Assembly (NCBI GenBank): GCA_014802445.1
Contig: JAAVCF010000015.1
Span: 48,523-103,957 of the forward strand
DNA length: 55,435 bases
DNA from: Bacteroides sp.
Lineage (GTDB): Bacteria > Bacteroidota > Bacteroidia > Bacteroidales > Muribaculaceae
Direction: 5' to 3'
Shown here: positions 16,833 to 24,886 of the stretch, piece after piece
Numbering within the stretch: the stretch's first letter is position 1
Layout: each line of letters begins with the position of its first letter
Made by a program: the position numbers and the translations under genes
The notes under the pieces: generated by a model
What the model was told of the DNA's origin: nothing
The model's input: the letters and a program-made list of their open reading frames with translations, nothing else
Databases searched by the model: none

Positions 16833-17990
16833 ATGGCTATGTCAAAAGAAAGCTCCGCGCTTAACAATCACTTCTTCACCCTGCTGAGAACGGGACTCTA
16901 TGGAGAGTGGCCTGCCACGGCCCCGCTTCCCGCGAAGATTGACTGGGAAGGAGTGATGGCGCTTGCTGAAAAGCACGGAGTGACGGGCACAGTCATTGAG
17001 AGTGTGAGGTTTCTTCCTCCACATCTGAAGCCTGACCGGACCATCACAGCCGGAATGAATCGCTTTGCACTGGGGTTGATTCAAACCAATCTGATACTCG
17101 ACCACACCCTCGGACGCCTGGCGGGATGTCTTGCTGAGGGCGGTGTTAAGGGCATAGTGCTCAAAGGGCAGGGGGTGGCACGATATTACAGGGTGCCTCA
17201 GATGCGGCAATGCGGCGACATTGATTACTTTGTGGGACAAGCCTCTTATGAGAGGGCTAAGAAGCTGTGCATAGAGTTGCTTAATGACGGTGACTGTCAT
17301 GAAACGCCGCAGCATTTTGTGTTTCAAATGGGCGGGGTCGAGATTGAGCTTCACCGTCTGGTGTCGGATCACCTCCCCCGAAAAAGGAGCGCCGAATTTC
17401 ATCAATGGATGGAGGAGAGCCTGCAGAGCCCTGCCGGACTTCGGAGTTTTACAACCGGAGGAGCGGAAGTGAGGTTGCCGTCATACGATTTTGACGCTTT
17501 CTATATTTTCTATCATGCATGGACACATCTGATTACCGGCGGCATAGGACTTCGCCAGCTGTGTGATTGGGCCATGATTTTCCATTACCATAGCGGTGAT
17601 ATCGATGCCGATAGTCTGGTGCGAAATATCCGTCGCTTCGGATTGACTCCCGGGTGGAAGCTGTTTGCTTACATCGCCGTCAATCATTTAGGAGTGGCAA
17701 AGGATAAGATTCCGCTTTATGACCCTAAATATGCCGGAAGATACGAAAGGATAGTGGCTGAAATAGTCAGAAGCGGTAATTTCGGCTATCACTCCGACGC
17801 CGGCATACGCATGACCAATAAAGGACGCGGGTTAGGGGTCAAGCTTGGCAAGGCGCGCAGCCTTGTGGAGTATTTATTTACAATGTTTCCTATCATCCCC
17901 GGGGAGGCAACGAGGATTTTCTTTAACCGATTGTTATCCGGCACGTCATCATCCGTCAATAGGGTGATGCGCGCACTTATGCGTAAATAA
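16833..17990 (+). CDS. Nucleotidyltransferase family protein (NTP_transf_5-like)
   Basis: A 385-residue protein of the group annotated as NTP_transf_5. The diagnostic stretch is GIVLKGQGVARYYRVP, then MRQCGDIDYFV, in which the DID at about residues 128-130 would bind the metal ions. The C-terminal half is helical and basic. Members occur in some lasso-peptide and PqqD-associated loci, where the transferred group is often unknown. It might nucleotidylate the peptide, or a phosphate added by the kinase encoded upstream; neither is shown by the sequence. An ATG two codons in (16839) is an equally possible start. It is 20 bp after the PqqD-like gene and 2 bp before the exporter gene. Confidence 0.85.
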   Translation: MAMSKESSALNNHFFTLLRTGLYGEWPATAPLPAKIDWEGVMALAEKHGVTGTVIESVRFLPPHLKPDRTITAGMNRFALGLIQTNLILDHTLGRLAGCLAEGGVKGIVLKGQGVARYYRVPQMRQCGDIDYFVGQASYERAKKLCIELLNDGDCHETPQHFVFQMGGVEIELHRLVSDHLPRKRSAEFHQWMEESLQSPAGLRSFTTGGAEVRLPSYDFDAFYIFYHAWTHLITGGIGLRQLCDWAMIFHYHSGDIDADSLVRNIRRFGLTPGWKLFAYIAVNHLGVAKDKIPLYDPKYAGRYERIVAEIVRSGNFGYHSDAGIRMTNKGRGLGVKLGKARSLVEYLFTMFPIIPGEATRIFFNRLLSGTSSSVNRVMRALMRK

Positions 17991-17992
17991 CC

Positions 17993-19663
17993 ATGAAGCA
18001 GATTATAGAACGCATAAAAGACTATTGGCAGTATATGTGGCGCCTGTCCGAAGGCTTTCACCGCGCGGTTGTGTTGCGGACGCTGTTAGGAGTGGTCAGG
18101 GTAGGGGTGGTGCTCACCTTCATCTGGCTTAGCAAAACGGCTATTGATTGTGCCACGGGCAAGCCGCTCACTTCCGAGGTGAGTCTGACGGGATGGTTTG
18201 CAATGATGGTGGTGTGTATTCTGACGGACATGGTGCTGGCGCAGAGTGTGAAGTTTATTGAGACGCGCACTATTTTGCGGATGAACAATGGAATTAACCG
18301 CCGGCTCTATAATGTGTTGATGAGGATGCCGCTTGTTAACGGACGGCAGGGGTTTCACAGCGGCGACATGCTCAACAGGCTCACTGTCGACGCCAAGGAT
18401 GTGGCCACATTCGCTTTGTCTGAATTGCCCACTGTGGTGGTGCTCATGGTGCAGCTTCTTGGAGCTTTTGTGTTTCTGTCGTGGCTCAATCCTTACCTGG
18501 CTTTAGCGCCGGTGGTGGTGATGCCGATATGCATTTTGGGCAGTAAGCTCTATTTCAGGCGTCAGCGTCGGCTGACGGCCGACCTTCGCCAAGCGGAAAG
18601 CGATATGCAAATCTCCATACAAGAAGGGCTCAAGCACAGGATTGTGCTAAAATCATTGGAGTGTATGGAGGAGCTTGACAACAGGCTCAGGACCATCCTT
18701 GATGTGCTCGACGTGACTAACCGGGAGCAGGCGCGTCTTTCGGCGGCAAGCGGTTCTATGGTAAGGTTGGGATTTATTATTGGCTATCTCACAGCCTTCG
18801 GGTGGAGCATCTTCAGCCTGAAGGCAGGCATAATAAGTTTCGGCACTATGACCGCTTTTATCCAGCTTGTCAGCAGGATTCAGCAACCTATTGCCGGCCT
18901 GGCAAGTTACCTGCCTACATTTATCACTGTCTCCGTGGGTCTTGACCGTTTGCGGGAGATTGACGTGGAGTTGCAACACGATGAAAGAGTAGGTCGATGT
19001 GATATCACCCCGCATGCAGGGGTACGCGTAACAAATCTCTCGTTCAAATATGAGTCAGACAGCAGCGAGGTGCTGTCTGGTTTCAGTCATGATTTCCTCC
19101 CCGGAAGCCGCACGATGATTGTGGGGCAGACCGGTGCGGGAAAAACCACTCTCATAAAGCTACTGCTGGGCTTGCTGAAGCCGGACAGTGGAAGCGTAGA
19201 GCTGTACGGAGGTGGAGAGTGTCGGACGGTGACGGCGTCGACGCTTTGCAATTTTGTTTATGTGCCGCAGGGAAACTCGCTGATGCACGGTTCAATCCGC
19301 GATAATCTCCTCCTGGCCAAGCCACTTGCCACTGATAAGGAACTGACCGAGGCGCTCCATACAGCTGTGGCTGATTTTGTGTGGGAACTCCCGCAAGGCC
19401 TTGACACATCATGCGATGAGGCCGGAGGAGGCATTAGTGAAGGGCAGGCGCAGCGCATTGCCATAGCCCGAGCACTCCTGCGCCCCGGCAAAATTCTGGT
19501 TCTGGATGAGTTTAACAGCTCCCTTGATGTTGACACGGCTGCCACTCTGATGCGCAGAATCTCAGAAAAGTGTGCTGACTCCACAATCATTATCATAGCC
19601 CACCACAGGTCAGCGATAACTCCTTATTGCGACACTGTTTTGAATATTGAGGCAAATATGTGA
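17993..19663 (+). CDS. ABC exporter, fused permease-ATPase, peptide locus
   Basis: A 556-residue half-transporter: an N-terminal ABC type 1 membrane domain with about six helices (residues 20-290) and a C-terminal ATPase. Walker A is GQTGAGKTT at about 377-385, the signature reads ISEGQAQR at about 480-487 instead of the usual LSGGQ, Walker B is ILVLDE at about 500-505, and the H-loop is AHHRS. It lacks the N-terminal C39 peptidase found in many bacteriocin exporters, which fits with a separate S26-type peptidase in the operon. It would act as a dimer in the inner membrane; export of the processed 40-residue peptide is inferred from context. It is the last gene of the peptide operon, with the UpxY promoter just behind it. 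Confidence 0.9.
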   Translation: MKQIIERIKDYWQYMWRLSEGFHRAVVLRTLLGVVRVGVVLTFIWLSKTAIDCATGKPLTSEVSLTGWFAMMVVCILTDMVLAQSVKFIETRTILRMNNGINRRLYNVLMRMPLVNGRQGFHSGDMLNRLTVDAKDVATFALSELPTVVVLMVQLLGAFVFLSWLNPYLALAPVVVMPICILGSKLYFRRQRRLTADLRQAESDMQISIQEGLKHRIVLKSLECMEELDNRLRTILDVLDVTNREQARLSAASGSMVRLGFIIGYLTAFGWSIFSLKAGIISFGTMTAFIQLVSRIQQPIAGLASYLPTFITVSVGLDRLREIDVELQHDERVGRCDITPHAGVRVTNLSFKYESDSSEVLSGFSHDFLPGSRTMIVGQTGAGKTTLIKLLLGLLKPDSGSVELYGGGECRTVTASTLCNFVYVPQGNSLMHGSIRDNLLLAKPLATDKELTEALHTAVADFVWELPQGLDTSCDEAGGGISEGQAQRIAIARALLRPGKILVLDEFNSSLDVDTAATLMRRISEKCADSTIIIIAHHRSAITPYCDTVLNIEANM

Positions 19664-19713
19664 ACAAAGGGTTCACATGAGGGCTGAGAATGAGTTGATT
19701 CGGAATTTTTTTG

Positions 19714-19721
19714 TATCTTTG
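19714..19721 (+). promoter_or_regulatory. upxY-like gene promoter -7 element
   Basis: TATCTTTG, 50 bp after the exporter stop, with a TTG near 19695. It rules out the upstream starts at 19647 and 19677 for the primary transcript. Confidence 0.65.
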
Positions 19722-19730
19722 CGCAGCAAA

Positions 19731-20375
19731 ATGGTATCTCTTGGAAGAGAGAGTAAGCGTTGCCCACATTTCTATATGCAGTTAGATGTTGATAATAAGG
19801 ACGTTGCGTTAGCGCCAGATGGCGTTAGCGAAGCCGTATGCATGCCTAAGCGCAAATGGTTTGTGGCATTCGTGAATCATAACACCGAGAAGGCGTCTCA
19901 GAAACGCTTGGAAGAACTGGGCTATGAAACATATGTGGCCAAGCAGACTGTGATGCGTTTGTGGAAGAACGGCAGGAAGGCCAAGGTTGACAGGGTCATA
20001 ATACCCTGCATGGTGTTTGTCAAATGCACAGAGGCCGAGCGACGTCAGATTGTGTCGCTGTCATTTATCAACCGCTTCATGACGAATAAGGCAGCCGCCG
20101 CACCTGAGGGGATGAACAAGCCCGTAGCCACTATTCCACAGAATCAGATTGACACCCTGCGTTTTATGCTCGGTCAGACGGACATTCCGGTTGACTTTAT
20201 TGAAACCCCATTGTTGGTTCATGACAAAGTTAGGGTGATTCGCGGCCATCTCAGCGGCATGGAGGGCGAGGTCATACAAACTGCTGACGGCAAGAGCGAG
20301 GTGATTGTTCGCATTGACCTGCTCGGCTCGGCCAAACTCTCAATTGACACCATTAATCTGGAAATACTGAAATAA
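19731..20375 (+). CDS. UpxY-like transcription antiterminator (NusG family)
   Basis: A specialised NusG/RfaH-type protein. The NGN domain starts at KRKWFVAFVNHNTEKASQKRLEELG and includes RVIIPCMVFVKC; a KOW-like segment follows (VRVIRGHLSGMEGEV). UpxY proteins keep RNA polymerase running through capsule operons. Given the promoter at 19714, the longest plausible start is ATG 19731 (214 aa), but ATGs at 19776 and 19842 give 199 and 177 residues; the last matches the usual length of the family best. The gene is followed by Wza- and Wzc-like genes, the normal arrangement at the head of a polysaccharide locus, although no glycosyltransferase genes follow here. Confidence 0.88.
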   Translation: MVSLGRESKRCPHFYMQLDVDNKDVALAPDGVSEAVCMPKRKWFVAFVNHNTEKASQKRLEELGYETYVAKQTVMRLWKNGRKAKVDRVIIPCMVFVKCTEAERRQIVSLSFINRFMTNKAAAAPEGMNKPVATIPQNQIDTLRFMLGQTDIPVDFIETPLLVHDKVRVIRGHLSGMEGEVIQTADGKSEVIVRIDLLGSAKLSIDTINLEILK

Positions 20376-20413
20376 ACCAATCATAACATACACATCACAA
20401 ATCCTGACATCAC

Positions 20414-21250
20414 ATGAAGATTAAGACCATCATAGGAGGACTGATTGGAGCCACGTTGTTGGTGAGCTCATGCTCCACCCCCAAGAATGTCACTTACTTC
20501 CCCGAGCTTTACAACGGATCAATGGTTCAAGCTGAAAGAATCCTTGATATTAGGGTAAAGCCTGAGGATAAACTGTCCATTGTGGTCAGCACTCAGGATC
20601 CCAGCCTTAACAGCCTGTTTAATCTGGTGTCAACGCAGAACCGTATAGAGCAGACCACCTCGTCGACAAAGACGGTTGGGGGCGCGGCGAGTGGTGGTAG
20701 CAGTCAACTGTCACTCTACACGATTGACTCTTATGGTGACATCAACTTCCCTGTACTGGGCAAGCTTCACATTGCCGGTCTGACACGTCAGCAAATTGCG
20801 GAGAAGATTGCTGAGGACCTGATGAAGTCGGCTCTGGTGAAGGATCCCATTGTATCAGTTGAGTTTGCTAATGCCGGCGTGTCGATTATCGGTGAGGTGA
20901 AAAGCCCCGGCCGTTATGAGTTCAATAAGGACCATCTGACAATCATTGACGCGATTGCCATGGCTGGTGACCTGACAATGAACGGTATGCGTGAGAACAT
21001 TTTGGTGATGCGCAATCTTGGCGGCGGACGTCAGGAGGCTTACCGTGTGAATCTGCTTAACGCCCAGGAACTGGCATCATCTCCCGCTTTCTATCTCCAG
21101 CAGGACGATATGATTTACGTAGAACCTAACGATAAGGCCAAGCGTGAGACAACTCCTAACGGCAATACCCCCTACACACCCTCGTTCTGGGTTTCAATAG
21201 GATCGTTTGCCGTGACAATCGCAACCTTAATTATCACCCTTACCAGATAA
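20414..21250 (+). CDS. Polysaccharide export lipoprotein, Wza-like
   Basis: A 278-residue outer-membrane export protein. The signal peptide ends in lipobox VSSC with Cys20. The poly-export domain (YRVKPEDKLSIVV-like: DIRVKPEDKLSIVVSTQDP) is followed by SLBB-like segments (VSIIGEVKSPGRYEF at about residue 155) and a C-terminal hydrophobic helix (FWVSIGSFAVTIATLIITL). The C-terminal helix could be the membrane-crossing alpha-barrel helix of Wza proteins. It is shorter than E. coli Wza, as is usual in Bacteroidales. It is 38 bp after the UpxY-like gene and 4 bp before the Wzc-like gene, so the three form one operon. Confidence 0.92.
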   Translation: MKIKTIIGGLIGATLLVSSCSTPKNVTYFPELYNGSMVQAERILDIRVKPEDKLSIVVSTQDPSLNSLFNLVSTQNRIEQTTSSTKTVGGAASGGSSQLSLYTIDSYGDINFPVLGKLHIAGLTRQQIAEKIAEDLMKSALVKDPIVSVEFANAGVSIIGEVKSPGRYEFNKDHLTIIDAIAMAGDLTMNGMRENILVMRNLGGGRQEAYRVNLLNAQELASSPAFYLQQDDMIYVEPNDKAKRETTPNGNTPYTPSFWVSIGSFAVTIATLIITLTR

Positions 21251-21254
21251 AATT

Positions 21255-23675
21255 ATGGCAGAACTCAAGATTGCACCGAACAGACACAAAACTGCGAACT
21301 CGTCAGGCTCTGTTCCTATTGCCGACATCTTATTCATGACCCTTCGCCACTGGCCATGGATAGTGTTGTCAGTGTTTATCTGTGTGGGAGCGGCATACGT
21401 CTACCTCCTGCGAACGCCGAATGTTTACAGCCGTTCGGCCGAGGTTATGATTAAGAACGACAGAAAGGGTCAGTCGGCAACAGGTACTGATGACTTTTCA
21501 AAACTCGGTCTTTTTCAGGCTAATACCAACATCCAGAATGAAATGACCAACTTCAAGGCTAAGGACTTGACCGAGGAGGTGGTTAGGCGTCTTTCGCTTG
21601 ATGTGTCATATTATCACAGTGGCACTTTCCACGATGTTGTGGCATATGGTTATGATTTGCCGGTGAAAGTGGATATATCTGATTATCCCATTGAAAGCCG
21701 TTTCTCAATGGATCTCAATGTGGCGAAAGATGGTAAGGTAACTGTGAAGAACCTCAAGGGTGCCGATAGCGAGGAGTTTAAGAAGACGTTTACGGGCAGG
21801 CTTAACGACTCCATTCCAACCCCTCTGGGTGTGCTTGTTGTCTCTCCCACAAAAAGCTATCGCAAGGGAGAGTCTGTGGCGCTGATTGTGAAAAAACAAC
21901 CTCTGACAGCGGCACGTGATTCATATAATGGCCGCCTGTCTGTAGCGATGTCAAATGAAAAGGGCACAGTGCTTACGCTGACTTTTGCAGACCAGTCGCC
22001 GCAGCGTGCAGATGATTTCTTGAGCACACTTATCGGTGTGTATAACGAGAACTGGATTCGTGACAAGAACATGATTGCAGTGTCAACCTCAAACTTTATC
22101 AACGAACGTTTAGGTGTGATTGAGGGTGAGCTTGGTAATGTGGACTCTGATATTTCATCATATAAGAGTGCGAATCTGGTACCTGACGTAGAAGCTGCTG
22201 CTTCAATGTATATGAGCCAGAGTCAGCAGACACAGGCTCAGATTCTCGAAGTGAACAATCAGCTGTCAATGGCCCGTTATATCCGTTCCTATCTTACAGC
22301 CGATGGAGCTTCCGATCAGCTTCTGCCCGCTAACACCGGCCTTCAGAGCAGTAACATTCTTTCGCTGATTAACGAGTATAATGACCGTCTGCTCCAGAGA
22401 AACAATCTGCTTGCAAAATCATCGGAGAAGAACCCTATTGTTATCCAGCTTGATGAACAGCTCAGCGCTCAGCGTGCTGCGATTGTGCGCACGATTGACA
22501 ATGAGATTATTGCACTGAACACTCAGCTCAAATCTCTCCATGGCACCGAAGCGCAGACAATGTCGCGTATCGCATCTAATCCCACTCAGGCCAAAAACCT
22601 TCTCTCAACCGAGCGTCAGCAGAAAGTGAAAGAATCACTTTATCTTTTCCTTCTGCAGAAGCGAGAGGAAAACGAGCTGTCACAGGCCTTTACGGCCTAT
22701 AACACTCGAATAGTGAACCGCCCAGGCGCGTCAGGCATACCTCCCACTCCTAATCGCCGCAATATTCTGGCCATGGCCTTCCTGATTGGTCTTGTAATAC
22801 CGTTCGGCGTGACTTATGTGAAAGAAACTAACAACACTAAGGTACGCGGACGTAAGGATGTGGAACATCTGGCAGCGCCTTTCCTCGGTGAGATTCCTCA
22901 GTACAGTAGTGACTCAAAGAAAGACAAAAAGGATGCAGGCGCGGATTCTCATGCCATTGTGGTTAAGGCTGGTAAACGCAACATTATCAATGAGGCCTTC
23001 CGTGTGCTGCGTACAAATGTGGAATTCATGTGCAGCTCCACCGGTGGCAACAACGTACTGGCCATCACATCGTTCAATCCCGGTTCAGGTAAATCGTTTA
23101 TTACGGTTAACCTCGGTATGGCTATTGCACTTAAAGGTAAAAAAGTGCTCATCATTGACGGTGACATGCGCCACGGTACGGCATCAGCTTATATAAATTC
23201 GCCTGAACAGGGTCTGTCAAACTATCTCACCGGCGCTGATAATGACCTTTCGTCATTGATTGTGCGTGATGGTGTGTGTGAGACTCTCTTCTTCCTCCCC
23301 ATCGGTTCGATTCCCCCGAATCCCACTGAGCTTCTTGAGTCAAAGCGTTTCGGTGAGCTCATTGCCGACCTCAAGCCTCACTTCGACTACATACTGATTG
23401 ACTGTCCGCCTATTGAGGTGGTTGCAGATGCGCAGATTATCGACTTGCATGTTGACCGCACGTTCTTTATCGTGCGCTCGGGTCTGCTTGAACGTTCGAT
23501 GCTCCCTGACCTGGATCGATTGTATGATGAGAAGAAATACAAGAACATGGCTTTCATCCTCAATGGCACCCGCAACGAGCAGGGACGCTATGGTTACAAT
23601 CATTCTTACCGTTATGGCTATGGTTACGGCTACGGTTACGGCTACAACTACGGCAATGGTAAGAAGAAATCCTGA
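21255..23675 (+). CDS. Wzc-like polysaccharide co-polymerase / BY-type tyrosine kinase
   Basis: An 806-residue inner-membrane protein. Order: N-terminal Wzz domain with a first membrane helix near residues 28-50, a long periplasmic helical region (GNVD domain, residues about 270-480), a second helix near 505-525 (NILAMAFLIGLVIPFG), and a cytoplasmic kinase. Walker A is NPGSGKS at about 608-615, Walker A' is VLIIDGDMRHG and Walker B is YILIDCPP. The tail is a tyrosine cluster (SYRYGYGYGYGYGYNYGNG) that would be autophosphorylated. It controls polymer length and export together with the Wza-like protein. The tail is encoded by alternating Tyr-Gly codons, which could change length by slippage. 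The operon ends here at a terminator. Confidence 0.94.
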   Translation: MAELKIAPNRHKTANSSGSVPIADILFMTLRHWPWIVLSVFICVGAAYVYLLRTPNVYSRSAEVMIKNDRKGQSATGTDDFSKLGLFQANTNIQNEMTNFKAKDLTEEVVRRLSLDVSYYHSGTFHDVVAYGYDLPVKVDISDYPIESRFSMDLNVAKDGKVTVKNLKGADSEEFKKTFTGRLNDSIPTPLGVLVVSPTKSYRKGESVALIVKKQPLTAARDSYNGRLSVAMSNEKGTVLTLTFADQSPQRADDFLSTLIGVYNENWIRDKNMIAVSTSNFINERLGVIEGELGNVDSDISSYKSANLVPDVEAAASMYMSQSQQTQAQILEVNNQLSMARYIRSYLTADGASDQLLPANTGLQSSNILSLINEYNDRLLQRNNLLAKSSEKNPIVIQLDEQLSAQRAAIVRTIDNEIIALNTQLKSLHGTEAQTMSRIASNPTQAKNLLSTERQQKVKESLYLFLLQKREENELSQAFTAYNTRIVNRPGASGIPPTPNRRNILAMAFLIGLVIPFGVTYVKETNNTKVRGRKDVEHLAAPFLGEIPQYSSDSKKDKKDAGADSHAIVVKAGKRNIINEAFRVLRTNVEFMCSSTGGNNVLAITSFNPGSGKSFITVNLGMAIALKGKKVLIIDGDMRHGTASAYINSPEQGLSNYLTGADNDLSSLIVRDGVCETLFFLPIGSIPPNPTELLESKRFGELIADLKPHFDYILIDCPPIEVVADAQIIDLHVDRTFFIVRSGLLERSMLPDLDRLYDEKKYKNMAFILNGTRNEQGRYGYNHSYRYGYGYGYGYGYNYGNGKKKS

Positions 23676-23756
23676 AAGATGGACTCTATCGGCCGGATAT
23701 AGTTAGCTATATCGGTACCGTTAATACTTTCTCATTATTGAGAGAGTTGATAAAAC

Positions 23757-23791
23757 AAGGCTTTTGCGCTGAATCACAGTGCGAAAGCCTT
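23757..23791 (+). terminator. Terminator of the upxY-wza-wzc operon
   Basis: A 15-bp stem with two wobble pairs (AAGGCTTTTGCGCTG with CAGTGCGAAAGCCTT), a 5-nt loop, then TTGCTTTGTT. A smaller 7-bp hairpin (GATATAG/CTATATC) lies at 23696-23713. The rest of the gap to 23944 shows nothing recognisable. Confidence 0.8.
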
Positions 23792-23944
23792 TGCTTTGTT
23801 GGGTTGTGGGTTGATCAATATCGTTAAAAGCAACTGAAAATAGCAACGTGTTGCCGTATGTGCATTATTGAGGGCCCGGTTGCAGCAATTTACGATGGTT
23901 GTGGTAAGGATTTTTTCCAGTGCCATACCGGTGAGGTTTCATTA

Positions 23945-24775
23945 TTATTCCGGCTGCAAGGGGCCATAGAAATAGGATGCAGTGGCACCGCCGTCGATAA
24001 GGAAATCCGCTCCGGTGATGAAAGCCCCTTGCGGACGCATTAGCAGTTCTGCTACGTTTGCAACCTCATCAGCGGTACCGGGTCGTCCGGCAGGACATTT
24101 GGCGAACATATTCTTGTAGAAGTCGCCACGAGGGCCGTTGAACTCGTCGAGAGCAAGCGGAGTTACGATTATACCGGGAGAGATGGAGTTGATGCGTGCG
24201 CCTCGTTCTCCCCATTTCACAGCCTCGGCCATCACTCGCTTTACATTGCAACGCTTGGCCATCTGATAGGCATGAAGAGTGTTCTCGATATTCTCCGGCT
24301 GAAGCATTGGAAGAGAAAGAAGCTCCTCTGTGGGGGTCATGGCTAAGAGACGGTCCTGTTCCGGAGTAAGAGCGGCCATGCGGTGTCCTGACTGGCTGGA
24401 GATGGTCACTCCTGTTCCACCTTTGGCAATCACTTTACCAACTTCTTCAAGCAGTACAGCCGTACCGTAGAGATCCACCTTGAGGATGGCCTCTATCGGT
24501 GCTTGCGAAGGGGAGACTCCGGCGGCATTGACCAGCATGGTTATGTCGCCGTATTTCTGAGCCTCAGCGATAATACCCTTGATTGATTCACGGCTTGAAA
24601 GATCCATCTCCATAGCCACGACATCAAATCCTGCCTTATTCATTATGTCAGCGATTGTCTCGGCATTCTTGACATTCTTGTCGCCGATTACAATCTTCAT
24701 TCCGTAGCCCATGCGTCGGGCTATCGCCATACCTATCTGACCTGCACCGGCCAGTATCATTACATCTTTCTTCAT
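23945..24775 (-). CDS. SDR family NAD(P)-dependent oxidoreductase
   Basis: A 276-residue short-chain dehydrogenase. The cofactor motif is GAGQIGMAIAR at residues 10-20, the NAG-like motif is NAAGVS, the Ser of the catalytic group is in TISSQSG, and YxxxK is YQMAK in LHAYQMAKR. The C-terminus ends with FITGADFLIDGGATASY, normal for the family. The region between the Ser and the Tyr is longer than usual by about 30 residues (MAALTPEQDRLLAMT ...), perhaps a substrate lid. The substrate is unknown. It is divergent from an AraC-type regulator gene over a 111-bp gap with promoters for both, so it is a likely target of that regulator. Confidence 0.92.
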   Translation of the reverse strand: MKKDVMILAGAGQIGMAIARRMGYGMKIVIGDKNVKNAETIADIMNKAGFDVVAMEMDLSSRESIKGIIAEAQKYGDITMLVNAAGVSPSQAPIEAILKVDLYGTAVLLEEVGKVIAKGGTGVTISSQSGHRMAALTPEQDRLLAMTPTEELLSLPMLQPENIENTLHAYQMAKRCNVKRVMAEAVKWGERGARINSISPGIIVTPLALDEFNGPRGDFYKNMFAKCPAGRPGTADEVANVAELLMRPQGAFITGADFLIDGGATASYFYGPLQPE

Positions 24776-24800
24776 AATTGTGAGTTTTATTATTAAAACG

Positions 24801-24808
24801 CAAAATTA
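24801..24808 (-). promoter_or_regulatory. SDR gene promoter -7 element
   Basis: TAATTTTG on the minus strand, 25 bp before the start codon at 24775. The -33 region has only a partial match. Confidence 0.6.
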
Positions 24809-24874
24809 CCGTTTTTTACTTAGTTAAAACTTTCACTACCATCGGTGAAACTCACACATATTTACCTAAAGTAT

Positions 24875-24882
24875 TATCTTTG
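24875..24882 (+). promoter_or_regulatory. Promoter -7 element for the second AraC gene, start codon 5 bp away
   Basis: TATCTTTG ends at 24882 and the ATG is at 24887, so the transcript is predicted to be leaderless or nearly so. It also excludes the GTG at 24845. Confidence 0.6.
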
Positions 24883-24886
24883 CAGA

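Noticed and set aside
14914..19663. Lasso peptide biosynthesis locus
   Set aside because: The PqqD-like, kinase, nucleotidyltransferase and ABC genes fit, but the transglutaminase-like protease B2 and the asparagine synthetase-like cyclase are missing, and the peptide lacks the usual core with Gly1 and Asp/Glu at 7-9 after a TxxG-type cleavage site.
19647..19730. N-terminal extension of the UpxY-like protein
   Set aside because: A TATCTTTG promoter lies inside it and it overlaps the exporter gene; the extension has no NusG similarity.
23858..24043. 61-residue plus-strand ORF before the SDR gene
   Set aside because: Mostly antisense to the SDR C-terminus, with no promoter or motif.
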